A stretch of 64,000 nucleotides of DNA. It comes from JAICYJ01 sp035695105 (GTDB taxonomy: Bacteria; Actinomycetota; Thermoleophilia; Gaiellales; JAICJC01). Made by a program: the position numbers and the translations under genes. Every line of letters starts with the position of its first letter. Within the stretch, counting starts at the first letter, position 1. The stretch is from the NCBI GenBank assembly GCA_035695105.1, contig DASSEV010000004.1:1-64000 (forward strand), read 5' to 3'. Below the pieces are notes generated by a model that searched no databases, was not told the origin of the DNA, and worked only from the letters and a program-made list of their open reading frames with translations. Shown piece after piece: positions 43,406 through 52,387 of the stretch.

Positions 43406-43771
43406 ATGGCAGGCGAGATCGTGCACCTCGAGATCCCGGCGGACGACACCGGTGCGAGCCGCGAGTTCTGGGGCTCGCTGTTCGGCTGGCAGTTCGAGAG
43501 CTATCCGGGGCCGTCGGAGTACCACATGACCCGCATCGCCCAGTCCCAGGGCGGCGCCATCACGAACATGGAGCCGGGCAAGAAGGGCATGCGGCCCTAC
43601 TTCAGCGTCGAGGACATCAACGCAGGAGCGGCCCGGGTTCGCGAGCTGGGAGGGGACGCGAGCGACCCGATGCCGGTGCCCAGCATGGGCTGGTTCGTCA
43701 CGGGAACCGACCCGCAGGGCAACGAGTTCGGCCTCTGGCAGAACGACCCGTCGGCGCAGATGCCCGGCTGA
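43406..43771 (+). CDS. VOC (glyoxalase/bleomycin-resistance-like) family protein
   Basis: A 121-residue single VOC module: EIVHLEIPADDTGASREFWGSLFGWQFES ... PYFSVEDINAGAARVRELGGDASDPMPVPSMGWFVTGTDPQGNEFGLWQ. This subfamily resembles the CFP-30B-like/YunF proteins. Metal-ligand positions (His at 7, Glu near 108) are present, but the substrate is unknown. ATG 43406 follows AGGAGG by 4 bases. A strong hairpin lies 11 bp after the stop. Confidence 0.9.
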   Translation: MAGEIVHLEIPADDTGASREFWGSLFGWQFESYPGPSEYHMTRIAQSQGGAITNMEPGKKGMRPYFSVEDINAGAARVRELGGDASDPMPVPSMGWFVTGTDPQGNEFGLWQNDPSAQMPG

Positions 43772-43782
43772 CCCGGCGATCC

Positions 43783-43811
43783 GTGGGGCCGGCCGCGAGG
43801 GCCGGCCCCAC
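43783..43811 (+). terminator. strong hairpin downstream of the VOC gene
   Basis: GTGGGGCCGGCC-GCGAG-GGCCGGCCCCAC is a perfect 12-bp stem with a 5-nt loop. The following sequence has only a short T-run (GCGTTTGCGG). It most likely ends the transcript from the propeller and VOC genes. Confidence 0.65.
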
Positions 43812-43835
43812 GTGCTGCGTTTGCGGCGTTGCCAG

Positions 43836-44048
43836 ATGGGCATGCAGGCGCAGATGATCCACCGCATGCTCTTCGTCCTGTTCTGGGTCTTCTTCCAGGC
43901 GCTCAGCCTGCTGAACGGCTGGGGCGGCCTCGTCGGCTACCTGCTGGCGCCGCTGGCGCTGGCCGCGCTGCTGGCGGGCCTGGTGGCCGCGATCACCCGC
44001 TACGCCGAGACCGTGGACGACGGCGATTCCCTGCACCCCGGCTCCTGA
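43836..44048 (+). CDS. small membrane protein of unknown function
   Basis: A 70-residue protein with two hydrophobic segments (MLFVLFWVFFQALSLL and LVGYLLAPLALAALLAGLVAAI) joined by a NGWGG turn, and a charged end (RYAETVDDGDSL). The frame also opens at GTG 43812, but that codon adjoins the terminator stem, so ATG 43836 is preferred. No ribosome site is clear. The GC-rich context makes chance open frames common, so this call is tentative. Confidence 0.45.
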   Translation: MGMQAQMIHRMLFVLFWVFFQALSLLNGWGGLVGYLLAPLALAALLAGLVAAITRYAETVDDGDSLHPGS

Positions 44049-44140
44049 GCCGGCTCACGGACAGGTCGGCGCTCGCCCAGTGCTCGAGCAGCACGTAGCG
44101 GCGCGCCCATGAAGACGTCCGTGTGGCGCGAGCACGGCCG

Positions 44141-45391
44141 TCAGCCCCAGCGCCCCGGATGGAACGGCTCGACCCACGCAGGCGATCGGCCGGCGACGAG
44201 TTCCGCGACGGCCATGCCGGTCGCCGGTGCGAGCGTGATGCCGAGCATGCCGTGCCCGGTCGCGAGCAGCAGGCCGGGCCGGGGACCTGCGGGGCCGATC
44301 AGCGGCAGGCTGTCCGGCGTCGACGGCCGGAAGCCCGCCCACCCGGTGTCGGCAGGGTCGGACTGCAGCCGGTCGGGATGCGCGAGGAAGCCGCGCGTCT
44401 CACCGATCAGCTGCTTCGCCCGGCGGGCGGACGGCGACCCGTCGCGGGCTCCGATCTCGAAGAAGCCGGCGATGCGGAGGCCGCGCTCGAACGGGGAAAG
44501 CCCCAGCTTCGGCTCGCAGAGATAGATCGGCAGTCCCATCGCCGGCTCGGGCATGGGCACCGTGATCGAGTAGCCCTTGGCCGCGAGGATCGGCACGTCG
44601 ACGCCGAGCGGCCGTACGAGCCGATCGGTGGCGAGCGCGGTGCAGAGCACGACGTGCGACCCCTCGAGGCGATCGCCGCCGTCCAGCTCGGCCGCCCACC
44701 CGGCCGCCGACGGAGCGAGCGCCGCGACCCGCGCGTGCTCACGCACCTCGGCACCGTTGTCGCGAAGCCACGCGACGAGGCCGTCGGCCAGAGTGATTGG
44801 GTCGACGTGACGGTCGATGGTCGTGCGGGTGCCCACCCGCACGGCCGGCCCCAGTGCCGGCTCGAGCTCGCGAGCGGCATCGCCGTCGAGACGCTCCAGG
44901 CCGCCCTCGAACCCGAGCGCGCGCAGCTCGTCGAAGACCAGGTCGAACCAGTGCAGTCCGTCGTCATCCTTCGCGACCGCGAGCAGGCCCGCTGCGTGCT
45001 GCTCGAACCGGACGCCGGACTCCCGCATGGCGTCGAGCCCGGTGAGCGAGCGCCGGGTCATCTCGAGCAGCGCGGCGACGCCGTGGCGAAACGGCTCCGG
45101 GCTGCTGGAGCGTGTGAACCGCCACAGCCAGCGCACCCAGTCGAGGTCGAGGCGCGGGCGGATGGAGAGTGCACCCTCGGGGTCGAGCGCCGAGCGGATG
45201 CCCGTACGGACGATGCCCGGCGCCGCCAGCGGAGTCCCCAGACTGGGCGATATCCAGCCCGTATTGCCTGCGGAGGCACCACGCCCGCACTGCCCGGCCT
45301 CGATGACGGCGACCTGGTGGCCGGCGTCGAGGCACGCGTACGCCACGGACAGTCCGACCACGCCACCCCCGACCACGACGACCGTGCTCAC
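44141..45391 (-). CDS. FAD-dependent D-amino-acid dehydrogenase-like oxidoreductase (DadA family)
   Basis: A 416-residue DAO-family flavoprotein. The FAD dinucleotide-binding motif is at the N-terminus (TVVVVGGGVVGLSVAYACLDAGHQVAVIEA). GRGASAGNTGWISPSLGTPLAAPG and the C-terminal GWAGFRPSTPDSLPLIGPAGPRPGLLLATGHGMLGITLAPATG are typical of DadA and related amino-acid dehydrogenases that pass electrons to quinone. GTG 45391 is chosen at the start of the Rossmann motif. It has no obvious operon partner; an alanine racemase is not in the window. Confidence 0.88.
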   Translation of the reverse strand: MSTVVVVGGGVVGLSVAYACLDAGHQVAVIEAGQCGRGASAGNTGWISPSLGTPLAAPGIVRTGIRSALDPEGALSIRPRLDLDWVRWLWRFTRSSSPEPFRHGVAALLEMTRRSLTGLDAMRESGVRFEQHAAGLLAVAKDDDGLHWFDLVFDELRALGFEGGLERLDGDAARELEPALGPAVRVGTRTTIDRHVDPITLADGLVAWLRDNGAEVREHARVAALAPSAAGWAAELDGGDRLEGSHVVLCTALATDRLVRPLGVDVPILAAKGYSITVPMPEPAMGLPIYLCEPKLGLSPFERGLRIAGFFEIGARDGSPSARRAKQLIGETRGFLAHPDRLQSDPADTGWAGFRPSTPDSLPLIGPAGPRPGLLLATGHGMLGITLAPATGMAVAELVAGRSPAWVEPFHPGRWG

Positions 45392-45603
45392 CGACCGATG
45401 TTCCCATATGGGCGCGTCCGAGGCGGGGCGCGTGCGCGCATGCACCGGGGGCCGACTGCCCCTAGATGCAGCTCACGACCGATCTGCGATCACGCGGATC
45501 GGGACGGGCAGTCCCACCGACCGCAGCCCCAGCACAGTAGGCAACCACCAACAGACGGGCGATCAGGCGTGCGGCGTCGTGGAATCACTCATCTGGACGG
45601 AGC

Positions 45604-46065
45604 CTACGACGGCTTGGTCGTCATCGCCCAGGTCGCGACGATGTAGGCGATCACGAGCAGCAGCGAGATGGCCGTGGCCACCTTGGTCAGCGCGCTCATC
45701 CCGCCCTCGCGAGACCGCCTCGCGCCGATGTTCGCGATGATGATTGCGATCAGGAGCAGCAGGCCGCCGAAGTCGGCGACCGCGAAGCCGATGCCAATCC
45801 AGTTGGCCTTGCTGTTGCTCAGGTGCTCCTTCGAGAGCGCCCACGCGGCGGCTCCGCGCATCACGAAGTACGACGGAAGCGCGGCGAACAGCAGCGTCCG
45901 CGCGCCGAAGCGCTGCAGCGACGCGGCGGCGCCGGCGTCGGCTGTCCGCCAGCCCTGGAGGAGGACGGCGGCAACGACGGTGATCGAGGCCACCAGCGCC
46001 ATCGCGCCCGCGACATGCACGAGCACCGGGAGATTCCACGAATCGGGCCGGATCATCAGGATCAT
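45604..46065 (-). CDS. DUF2269-like small membrane protein
   Basis: A 153-residue protein with four predicted membrane helices (PVLVHVAGAMALVASITVVAAVLLQGW, LLFAALPSYFVMRGAAAWAL, IGIGFAVADFGGLLLLIAIIIANIGAR, AISLLLVIAYIVATWAM). The N-terminal His in LVHVAG is in the place of the conserved His of the gene upstream, so the two may be paralogues. ATG 46065 overlaps that gene's stop as ATGA. Function unknown. Confidence 0.7.
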   Translation of the reverse strand: MILMIRPDSWNLPVLVHVAGAMALVASITVVAAVLLQGWRTADAGAAASLQRFGARTLLFAALPSYFVMRGAAAWALSKEHLSNSKANWIGIGFAVADFGGLLLLIAIIIANIGARRSREGGMSALTKVATAISLLLVIAYIVATWAMTTKPS

Positions 46066-46496
46066 GAGGCGCCCGGCTTGTAGACCATGTCGATCAGAAT
46101 CGCCGCCACGACGAGCACCAGCAGCAGGTGCGTCATGAAGGTGGTCGAGTCGACGGCGAGGGTGCCGTCGGCTCGCGCCCTGCGGTAGCCGGCGCTGATC
46201 CGGCCGCTGAGCCCGGCTCCCACGAACCACAGAACGATCGCCGCGATGATCCACCCGTTGGTCAGCGAATAGCCGCTTACATGCACCGCCAGCCATATGC
46301 CGAAGACGATCGTGCCCAACCCGCCGATCGCAGCCAGCACGCCGGCGAGGGGCACGAGCGAGCTCGCCGCACCGGTCTGGCGGCCGCCGCGGAGCGCGAG
46401 AGCGATCGCGACCATGATCCCCACCGAGGTGACCAGCGCGAACGCCGAGAGCACGTGCAGAAACAGGAGCGTGCCGTAGCTCATCGGCGCGGACAC
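46062..46496 (-). CDS. DUF2269 family membrane protein
   Basis: A 144-residue protein with four membrane helices: GTLLFLHVLSAFALVTSVGIMVAIAL, GVLAAIGGLGTIVFGIWLAV, IIAAIVLWFVGAGLSGRISAGYR and FMTHLLLVLVVAAILIDMVYKPG. The first-helix His in FLHVLSA and the late KPG motif fit the DUF2269 family, whose role is unknown. It is co-transcribed with its paralogue-like partner. The pair may form a heterodimer (inference). Confidence 0.75.
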   Translation of the reverse strand: MSAPMSYGTLLFLHVLSAFALVTSVGIMVAIALALRGGRQTGAASSLVPLAGVLAAIGGLGTIVFGIWLAVHVSGYSLTNGWIIAAIVLWFVGAGLSGRISAGYRRARADGTLAVDSTTFMTHLLLVLVVAAILIDMVYKPGAS

Positions 46497-46536
46497 TACC
46501 GGGTCGGGCCGACGCCGCCAAGGCCGGCGTCGGTCC

Positions 46537-47397
46537 TCAGCTGATCACGCGGCGCCGGAAGTTGCGGATGCCGACCGCGAGGAAGAACGCGGAGAAGCCG
46601 ATCAGCGCCGGATATACCGCCCACAGCGACATGTGGCTGGAGGATGTCAGCGCCGCACGGGTGCCCTCGTTGATGTAGACCAGCGGGTTGATCAGCACCA
46701 CCACCTGGAGCCAGGGGAAGCCGGCCGCCTTCACCGGCTCGAGCGTCGTCCAGGCGTAATAGGTGCCGCCCAGGAAGGTGAGCGGCAAGATGATGATGCC
46801 GAACATCAGCGGCACGTTCCGGGGATCGAAGATCGTCCCGAACGTGAGGCCGAGCGCCGAGCAGGTGATGCAGGCCAGCGGCACGAGCGTCAGCAGCGTC
46901 AGCCAGTGCACCGACAGGTTGATGTGGATGTAGCTCGCGTGCACCACCGATGCGATCGGGAACACCAGCGCGGCTGCGAACAGCCCCTGCAGCGCTCCGA
47001 ACACCACCTTCTCCACCGCGACGAACTCCACTGGCAGCGGCGCCAGCACGCGGTCCTCGATCTCGCGCGTGAACCCGAACTCCTGCACCAGCGGCAGCGC
47101 CACCGCCTGGATGCCCTGGAACATGATAGAGAGCCCCACGACCCCGGCGACGAGCACGGTCGCGAAGGCCGACTCGCCCGCAGGGCCGCGCGCGCCGCCG
47201 ACGCCGGTGCCGATCGTCGGGAACACGTAGAGGAAGACGAAGCAGAGCAGGAACGGCTGCACCAGCGTCCGTGGGATGAACTCCCGCAGCCGCTTGCGAA
47301 GGACGACGAGGTCGCGCAGCAGGAGTGCCGCGAACGCCGTCCGGCTGGACGCGAGCGTCGAGCGGGTGTCGAAGACGGGCGCGGTCGCGGTCGCCAT
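46537..47397 (-). CDS. ABC-2 type transporter permease
   Basis: A 286-residue permease with six predicted membrane helices (RTLVQPFLLCFVFLYVFPTIGTG ... LTFGTIFDPRNVPLMFGIIILPLTFLGGTYYAWTTLEPV ... INPLVYINEG), close to the DrrB/NodJ type. ATG 47397 overlaps the ATPase stop by 1 bp, so the two form a complete exporter. Substrates of this class include drugs, lipids and polysaccharides; none is indicated here. A much longer open frame running upstream is a shadow of the ATPase and amidase genes. Confidence 0.92.
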   Translation of the reverse strand: MATATAPVFDTRSTLASSRTAFAALLLRDLVVLRKRLREFIPRTLVQPFLLCFVFLYVFPTIGTGVGGARGPAGESAFATVLVAGVVGLSIMFQGIQAVALPLVQEFGFTREIEDRVLAPLPVEFVAVEKVVFGALQGLFAAALVFPIASVVHASYIHINLSVHWLTLLTLVPLACITCSALGLTFGTIFDPRNVPLMFGIIILPLTFLGGTYYAWTTLEPVKAAGFPWLQVVVLINPLVYINEGTRAALTSSSHMSLWAVYPALIGFSAFFLAVGIRNFRRRVIS

Positions 47398-48341
47398 CAG
47401 TCGCGGAGATCCTTTCCGGTGAGGTTGATGAACACGGTCTCGAGCGAGGGGGCGGCAACTCCCACGTCCCGCAGCTCGTAGCCGGCGCCCTCCGCGGCGT
47501 CGATCACCCGTACGAGCACGCGGTCGGTGCCGCGCACGGCGACCTGCACCGTGCCGTCCATGACCTTGGTCGAGTCGACGCCCTCGACTCCCTGCCGCAG
47601 CGCGCCGGCCAGCCCCTCCAGGTCGCCGTCGCTGGCGAGGGTGACGATGGTGTCTGCGTGCACGGAGCGCTTCAGCTCCTCGGGCGTGCCGAGGGCGAGG
47701 ATCCGCCCGTGATCCATGATGCCGATCCGGTCGCAGAGCTGGTCGGCCTCCTCCATGTAGTGCGTCGTCAGCACGACCGTCTGGCCGCTCTGGCGCAGGC
47801 CGGCGATCACCTCCCACAGGCCGATGCGCGACTGCGGGTCGAGCCCGGCCGTCGGCTCGTCCAGGAACAGGATCGCGGGGCGGTGCAGCAGCGCGCGGGC
47901 CACCATCAGCCGCTGCGCGAGGCCGCCGGACAGCGCCATCACCGGCGCCTGCGCACGCTCGCCGAGCCGGAACTGCTCGAGCAGGTCGTCGGCTGCGCGC
48001 CGCGACTCGCGCGCCCCCATCCCGAAGAAGCGGCCGTGGAAGTAGAGGTTCTCCCACACGCTGAGCGAGCGGTCGAGCGTGTTCGTCTGAGGCACGACGC
48101 CGATCAGCTGCTTGGCCACCGCGGGGTGGCGGACGACATCGACGCCGCCGACCAGCGCCTCGCCGGAGGTGGGGATGACGCGCGTCGTCAGCATGCTCGC
48201 GGTCGTCGTCTTCCCGGCGCCATTCGGGCCGAGGAGCCCGAAGATCTCGCCCTGCGGCACGGTCAGGCTCATGCCGTCGACAGCGGTGATGCCACCGGGG
48301 TAGACCTTCGTCAGGTCGGTGGTGACGATGGCCTCCGGCAC
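47397..48341 (-). CDS. ABC transporter ATP-binding protein (DrrA-like)
   Basis: A 314-residue ATPase. Walker A is GPNGAGKTT at residues 38-46; Q-loop in VVPQTNTLDR, signature LSGGLAQRL, Walker B ILFLDEPTAGLDP, H-loop TTHYMEEA. The 90-residue C-terminal extension typical of DrrA/NodI ATPases follows (TIVTLASDGDLEGLAG ... FINLTGKDLRD). It pairs with the downstream permease as an exporter. Confidence 0.95.
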   Translation of the reverse strand: MPEAIVTTDLTKVYPGGITAVDGMSLTVPQGEIFGLLGPNGAGKTTTASMLTTRVIPTSGEALVGGVDVVRHPAVAKQLIGVVPQTNTLDRSLSVWENLYFHGRFFGMGARESRRAADDLLEQFRLGERAQAPVMALSGGLAQRLMVARALLHRPAILFLDEPTAGLDPQSRIGLWEVIAGLRQSGQTVVLTTHYMEEADQLCDRIGIMDHGRILALGTPEELKRSVHADTIVTLASDGDLEGLAGALRQGVEGVDSTKVMDGTVQVAVRGTDRVLVRVIDAAEGAGYELRDVGVAAPSLETVFINLTGKDLRD

Positions 48342-48356
48342 GGGGCGGGAGGATAG

Positions 48357-49742
48357 CTAGACGGGTGGCCTCGGGAAGGGGTGGGCGGCCTCGTAGGCCG
48401 CCGCGGCGCGCAGCACCAGCGCGTCTTCGAGACGGCGCCCGACGATCTGCAGACCGACCGGCAGACCGTCCGCGAGCCCGCACGGCACCGAGCACGCCGG
48501 CTGGCCGGTCAGGTTGAACGGGTAGCAGAACTGCGTCCACCCGAGGTCGTCGTATGCACGGCCGGCAACGGACACCGGCTGGTCGTCGCCCAGGGGGAAG
48601 GCCGTGCACGGCAGGGACGGGCAGAGCAGCAGGTGGTATCCCGCCAGGCGTTCGCCGATGGTGAGCAGCAGCGCGGCCCGGGCGTCCAGTGCCTCGCCCA
48701 CCGCCTGCGACCCGCGCTCGGCGGCTCGCTCGACGAGCCGTACGAGACCGGGCGACACCTGGTCGCCGTGGTCGAGCGCGTCGGGGCAGGACGCCGCGAA
48801 CATCGAGAGCCAGAGCTCCCGCTCGATCCACCAGGGATCCTCCAGCCCGAGGTCGATCTCCTCCACGTCGTGTCCCAGCTCGGCGAATCGCCGCGCCGCC
48901 TCGGCGACGACCGACGCCACCTGCGGCTCGACGGCGGCATACCCGAGGTCCGGGCTGAAGGCGATGCGCAGCCTGGACAGCGGCCGGCCCAGCGCCTCGG
49001 CGAACGACCGCTCCGGCGGCGGCACCGAGAGGCGATCCCGGGCATCGAAGCCGACCATCGCGTCGAGCAGCAGCGCCGCGTCCCCGACGGTGCGGGTGAT
49101 CGGCCCCAGATGCGACAGCGCGAAGCCGCCGGCCGGCGGGTGCGCCACCAGCCCGAACGTCGGCTTGTGCCCGAACACGCCGCAGAACGAAGCCGGGATG
49201 CGGATCGAGCCGGCGCCGTCCGAGCCCTGGTGGAGCGGCCCGAACCCGACGGCGGCCGCCACGGCGGCGCCGCTGGACGAGCCGCCCGGCGTGCGGTCGG
49301 CACGCCATGGATTGGGGCACGGGCCGTTGAGCGGGTTGCCGGAGTCGCCCTTGAACCCGTGCTCCGGGACGGTGGTCTTGCCGAGTAGGACGGCGCCGGA
49401 GGCCGCCAGCCGCTCGGCGACGGGTGCGTCGGCGGCCGGCGCAGGATCGCGCCACACGCGCGACCCGTAGCCGGTCGGGATGCCGCGGGTGGGTACGAGA
49501 TCCTTCAGGGTGTAGGGCACGCCGCAGAGCGGTCCGGCGCCGCCGTCGCGCAGCAGACCGTCGGCTCGTTGCGCATCGGCCATCGCCCGCTCCGGCGTGA
49601 GGGTGACGAAGGCGTTGAGCTCGCGGTCCATCCGGTCGATCCTGTCGAGCACCTCGCGGGTCACCTCGACAGCCGACCGCTCGCCGCGGCGATACACATC
49701 GGCGAGCGCCGCGGCACTGAGAAAGCCGGCCTCGTCTGGCAC
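48357..49742 (-). CDS. amidase signature family protein
   Basis: A 461-residue amidase. The Ser-cisSer-Lys triad is visible: Lys80 in YTLKDLVPTRG, Ser155 in GGSSSGAAVA and the nucleophile Ser179 in GSDGAGSIRIPASFCG. Homologues hydrolyse amides, including GatA, which is distinguished by partner genes gatB and gatC that are absent here, so a stand-alone catabolic amidase is more likely. The GTG start is only 27 bp from the divergent aminotransferase gene, which suggests short or leaderless mRNAs. Confidence 0.92.
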   Translation of the reverse strand: MPDEAGFLSAAALADVYRRGERSAVEVTREVLDRIDRMDRELNAFVTLTPERAMADAQRADGLLRDGGAGPLCGVPYTLKDLVPTRGIPTGYGSRVWRDPAPAADAPVAERLAASGAVLLGKTTVPEHGFKGDSGNPLNGPCPNPWRADRTPGGSSSGAAVAAAVGFGPLHQGSDGAGSIRIPASFCGVFGHKPTFGLVAHPPAGGFALSHLGPITRTVGDAALLLDAMVGFDARDRLSVPPPERSFAEALGRPLSRLRIAFSPDLGYAAVEPQVASVVAEAARRFAELGHDVEEIDLGLEDPWWIERELWLSMFAASCPDALDHGDQVSPGLVRLVERAAERGSQAVGEALDARAALLLTIGERLAGYHLLLCPSLPCTAFPLGDDQPVSVAGRAYDDLGWTQFCYPFNLTGQPACSVPCGLADGLPVGLQIVGRRLEDALVLRAAAAYEAAHPFPRPPV

Positions 49743-49769
49743 CGCCGAGTTCTACCATGGGCGGCGACC

Positions 49770-51050
49770 GTGGACTACGCCGATCGCACGCCGCGTTCCC
49801 GGGCGCTGAACGAGCAGTTCCAGCGCTGGATGCCGGGCGGGGACACGAGGTCGATCACCTGGTTCGCGCCCTATCCGGCCGTGATCGACCACGGCGCCGG
49901 AAACGAGCTGATCGACGCCGACGGTCGATCGTACATCGACCTGCTGAACAACTACACGGCTCTCGTCCACGGCCACGCGCATCCGCTGATCGTGCAGGCG
50001 ATCGCGGAGCAGGCGGCACGCGGGACGGTGTTCCCAGCGCCGCACGCGGGGCAGGCCGCCCTGGCGGCCGAGCTAGCTCGGCGCGTACCGTCGGTCGAGC
50101 GCGTGCGGTTCACCAACTCGGGATCCGAGGCGGTGATGCAGGCGATCAAGGCCGCCCGCGCGTTCACAGGCCGGCCGCTGCTCGTGAAGGCCAAGGGCGG
50201 CTACCACGGCTCGTGGGATCAGGTGCCGCTGGTCGCCGGCGAGGCCGGCCAGGGCACGCCAACGGAGCTCGAGGCGCTCGTGCGGATGGTGCCCTACAAC
50301 GACCTGGACGCGCTGGAGGCGCTGCTCGCCGCGGAGGTCGGCCGGGTCGCCGCTGTGCTGCTCGAGCCCGTCATGGGCGAGGGCGTGATCGCCGCCGACG
50401 CGGACTACCTGCACGGCGTCCGCGAGCTGACGGAGGCGCACGGAGTGCTGATGGTGCTGGACGAGGTGGTGACGTTCCGCCTCGCGACCGGCGGCCGGCA
50501 GCAGGTGGTCGGGGTGTCGCCTGATCTGACGACGTTCGGGAAGATCATCGGCGGGGGCCTGCCTGTCGGTGCGGTGGGCGGCAGCGAGCGTGTGATGTCG
50601 GTGTTCGATCCGAGCCGGCCGCACCACCTCCACCACTCCGGGACGTTCAACGGGAACGCGGTGACGGCGGCCGCCGGGATGGTGTCGCTGCAGCTGCTGA
50701 CGGCCGCGGAGATCGAGCGGATCGACGGGCTGGCCGCCGCGCTGGCGTCCGGCCTGCGGGACGCGATGGCGGCGAACGGCCTCACCGGCCAGGTCACGCG
50801 CTGTGGATCGCTGCTGCACCTCCACTTCGACGTCGAGGCGGAGCCGCGGGCGTTCGCCGACCTCGCGCTCGACAGCCCGACGCTGGAGCGGATGCACCTG
50901 GCGTGCATGGAGGAGGGCCTTTTCATCGCCCCCCGCGGCCTGATGAACACGTCGACCGCGATGAACGACGCGGTGGTCGCCGAAGCCGCCGAGCGCTTCG
51001 CCCGCGCCGCTGCGAGCGTGGCGCGGGCCGGCCGAACGACGGTCGCCTGA
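49770..51050 (+). CDS. class III aminotransferase, glutamate-1-semialdehyde aminomutase-like
   Basis: A 426-residue PLP enzyme. Typical segments: MPGGDTRSITWFAPYPAVIDHG (the HemL-like PGG start), NSGSEAVMQAIKAARAFTGR, KGGYHGSWD, VLDEVVTFRL and the PLP Lys in LTTFGKIIGGGLPVGAVGG. Sequence resembles HemL, but many HemL-like proteins are omega-aminotransferases, and there are no haem genes nearby, so the substrate is open. GTG 49770 is chosen because upstream codons overlap the divergent amidase. Confidence 0.88.
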   Translation: MDYADRTPRSRALNEQFQRWMPGGDTRSITWFAPYPAVIDHGAGNELIDADGRSYIDLLNNYTALVHGHAHPLIVQAIAEQAARGTVFPAPHAGQAALAAELARRVPSVERVRFTNSGSEAVMQAIKAARAFTGRPLLVKAKGGYHGSWDQVPLVAGEAGQGTPTELEALVRMVPYNDLDALEALLAAEVGRVAAVLLEPVMGEGVIAADADYLHGVRELTEAHGVLMVLDEVVTFRLATGGRQQVVGVSPDLTTFGKIIGGGLPVGAVGGSERVMSVFDPSRPHHLHHSGTFNGNAVTAAAGMVSLQLLTAAEIERIDGLAAALASGLRDAMAANGLTGQVTRCGSLLHLHFDVEAEPRAFADLALDSPTLERMHLACMEEGLFIAPRGLMNTSTAMNDAVVAEAAERFARAAASVARAGRTTVA

Positions 51051-51052
51051 GC

Positions 51053-52387
51053 ATGGCGGCGGTTGGCCTGCCGCTGGCCAGCGCATCCGGGTCGGACTGG
51101 GCGGTCGCAGCGGGCGCCGGGGTGATCCTCGCCTACGCGCTCGTCTCCCGCCGCCTCGACGCCACGCCTGTGACGGCGGCGATCTTCTTCGTGACCGCCG
51201 GGTTCCTGCTCGGCAGCCACGGCGCCGGGCTGATCGACCCCGGCGCCAGGAGCGAGTCGGTGCGGCTGCTCGCGGAGGTGACCCTCACGCTCGTGCTGTT
51301 CTCCGACGCATCCCGGCTCGATCTGGGAGCGCTGCGCGGCGAGTACCAGGTGCCCCTACGGCTGCTGGCGATCGGCTTGCCTCTGACGATCCTGGCCGGA
51401 TGGGGGACGAGCCTGGTCGTATTCGGGTCGCTCACGGCCGGAGAGGCGCTGCTGCTCGCCATCATCCTCGCCCCCACCGACGCGGCGCTCGGGCAGGCCG
51501 TCGTCACCGACGAGCGCCTGCCGTCGCGCATCCGGCAGGGGCTCAACGTCGAGTCCGGGCTGAACGACGGGATCTGCGTACCTGTGCTGTTCGTCGCGCT
51601 GGCGCTGGCCGACAAGGAGGCCGGCACGATCAGCGCCCATGGGGCGATCACGCTGGTCGCGGAGGCGATCGGCTACGGGACGCTGTTCGGCGCGGTCGCC
51701 GGCGTCGGCGGTGCGCTGCTGCTCCGAGCGGCCGCGCAGCGCGGCCTGGCCGAGGCAGCCTGGATCCAGGTGGTTCCGGTCGGCACGGCGGCCGTCTCCT
51801 ACGGGCTGGCAGCGCCGCTGGGCGGCAGCGGGTTCATCGCGGCGTTCGTGGCCGGGCTCGCGTTTGGCGCCATCCGCGGCCGCGCGGACGAGACCTACAT
51901 GCTCGAGGAGCTGGGCGGCCTGGCGAACGCGGCCACGTTCATCGTGTTCGGCGCGGCGATCGTCGGGCCCATCCTGTCACACATGACCTGGAGGGAGGCC
52001 GCGTACGCGATCCTCAGCCTCACCGTGGTGCGCATGGTTCCGGTCGCGATCTCGTTCATCGGGACGCACCCGCAGCTGCCGACCGTGCTGTTCACGGGAT
52101 GGTTCGGGCCGCGGGGGCTGGCGTCGATCGTGTTCACGGTGATCGTGCTGGACGAGTCCGACCTGTCACACGTGTCGACGATGACGGCGGTGGTCGTGCT
52201 GACCATCCTGATCTCCGTCTACGCACACGGGGTCACGGCGCGACCGCTGACCGGCCGGTACGCGGCCTGGTACGCGGCGCACCGCGAGCGCCGGCCGGAG
52301 TCGATGGAGACGGTCGAGGCCGGGCACCAGCGCTGGCGGCGTCCATCGGCGATCCCCGTGATCGGGGGCCGCCACACCAACGGCTAG
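51053..52387 (+). CDS. cation:proton antiporter (CPA1 family)
   Basis: A 444-residue membrane protein with about 12 helices. The transport-core motifs are IILAPTDAALGQAVVTDERLPSRIRQGLNVESGLNDGICVP, with the Thr-Asp and Asn-Asp pairs of CPA1 Na+/H+ exchangers, and GSGFIAAFVAGLAFGAI. ATG 51053 is 2 bp after the aminotransferase stop, so the genes probably share a transcript. It should exchange Na+ or K+ for protons; ion choice cannot be read from sequence. It ends 4 bp inside the convergent CDF gene. Confidence 0.92.
   Translation: MAAVGLPLASASGSDWAVAAGAGVILAYALVSRRLDATPVTAAIFFVTAGFLLGSHGAGLIDPGARSESVRLLAEVTLTLVLFSDASRLDLGALRGEYQVPLRLLAIGLPLTILAGWGTSLVVFGSLTAGEALLLAIILAPTDAALGQAVVTDERLPSRIRQGLNVESGLNDGICVPVLFVALALADKEAGTISAHGAITLVAEAIGYGTLFGAVAGVGGALLLRAAAQRGLAEAAWIQVVPVGTAAVSYGLAAPLGGSGFIAAFVAGLAFGAIRGRADETYMLEELGGLANAATFIVFGAAIVGPILSHMTWREAAYAILSLTVVRMVPVAISFIGTHPQLPTVLFTGWFGPRGLASIVFTVIVLDESDLSHVSTMTAVVVLTILISVYAHGVTARPLTGRYAAWYAAHRERRPESMETVEAGHQRWRRPSAIPVIGGRHTNG

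Noticed and set aside
46537..49758. Single 1073-codon minus-strand frame joining amidase, ATPase and permease regions
   Set aside because: Only the last 286 codons (permease) are real; upstream residues are Arg/Gly-rich shadow of the ATPase and amidase, which are read in other frames with clear motifs.
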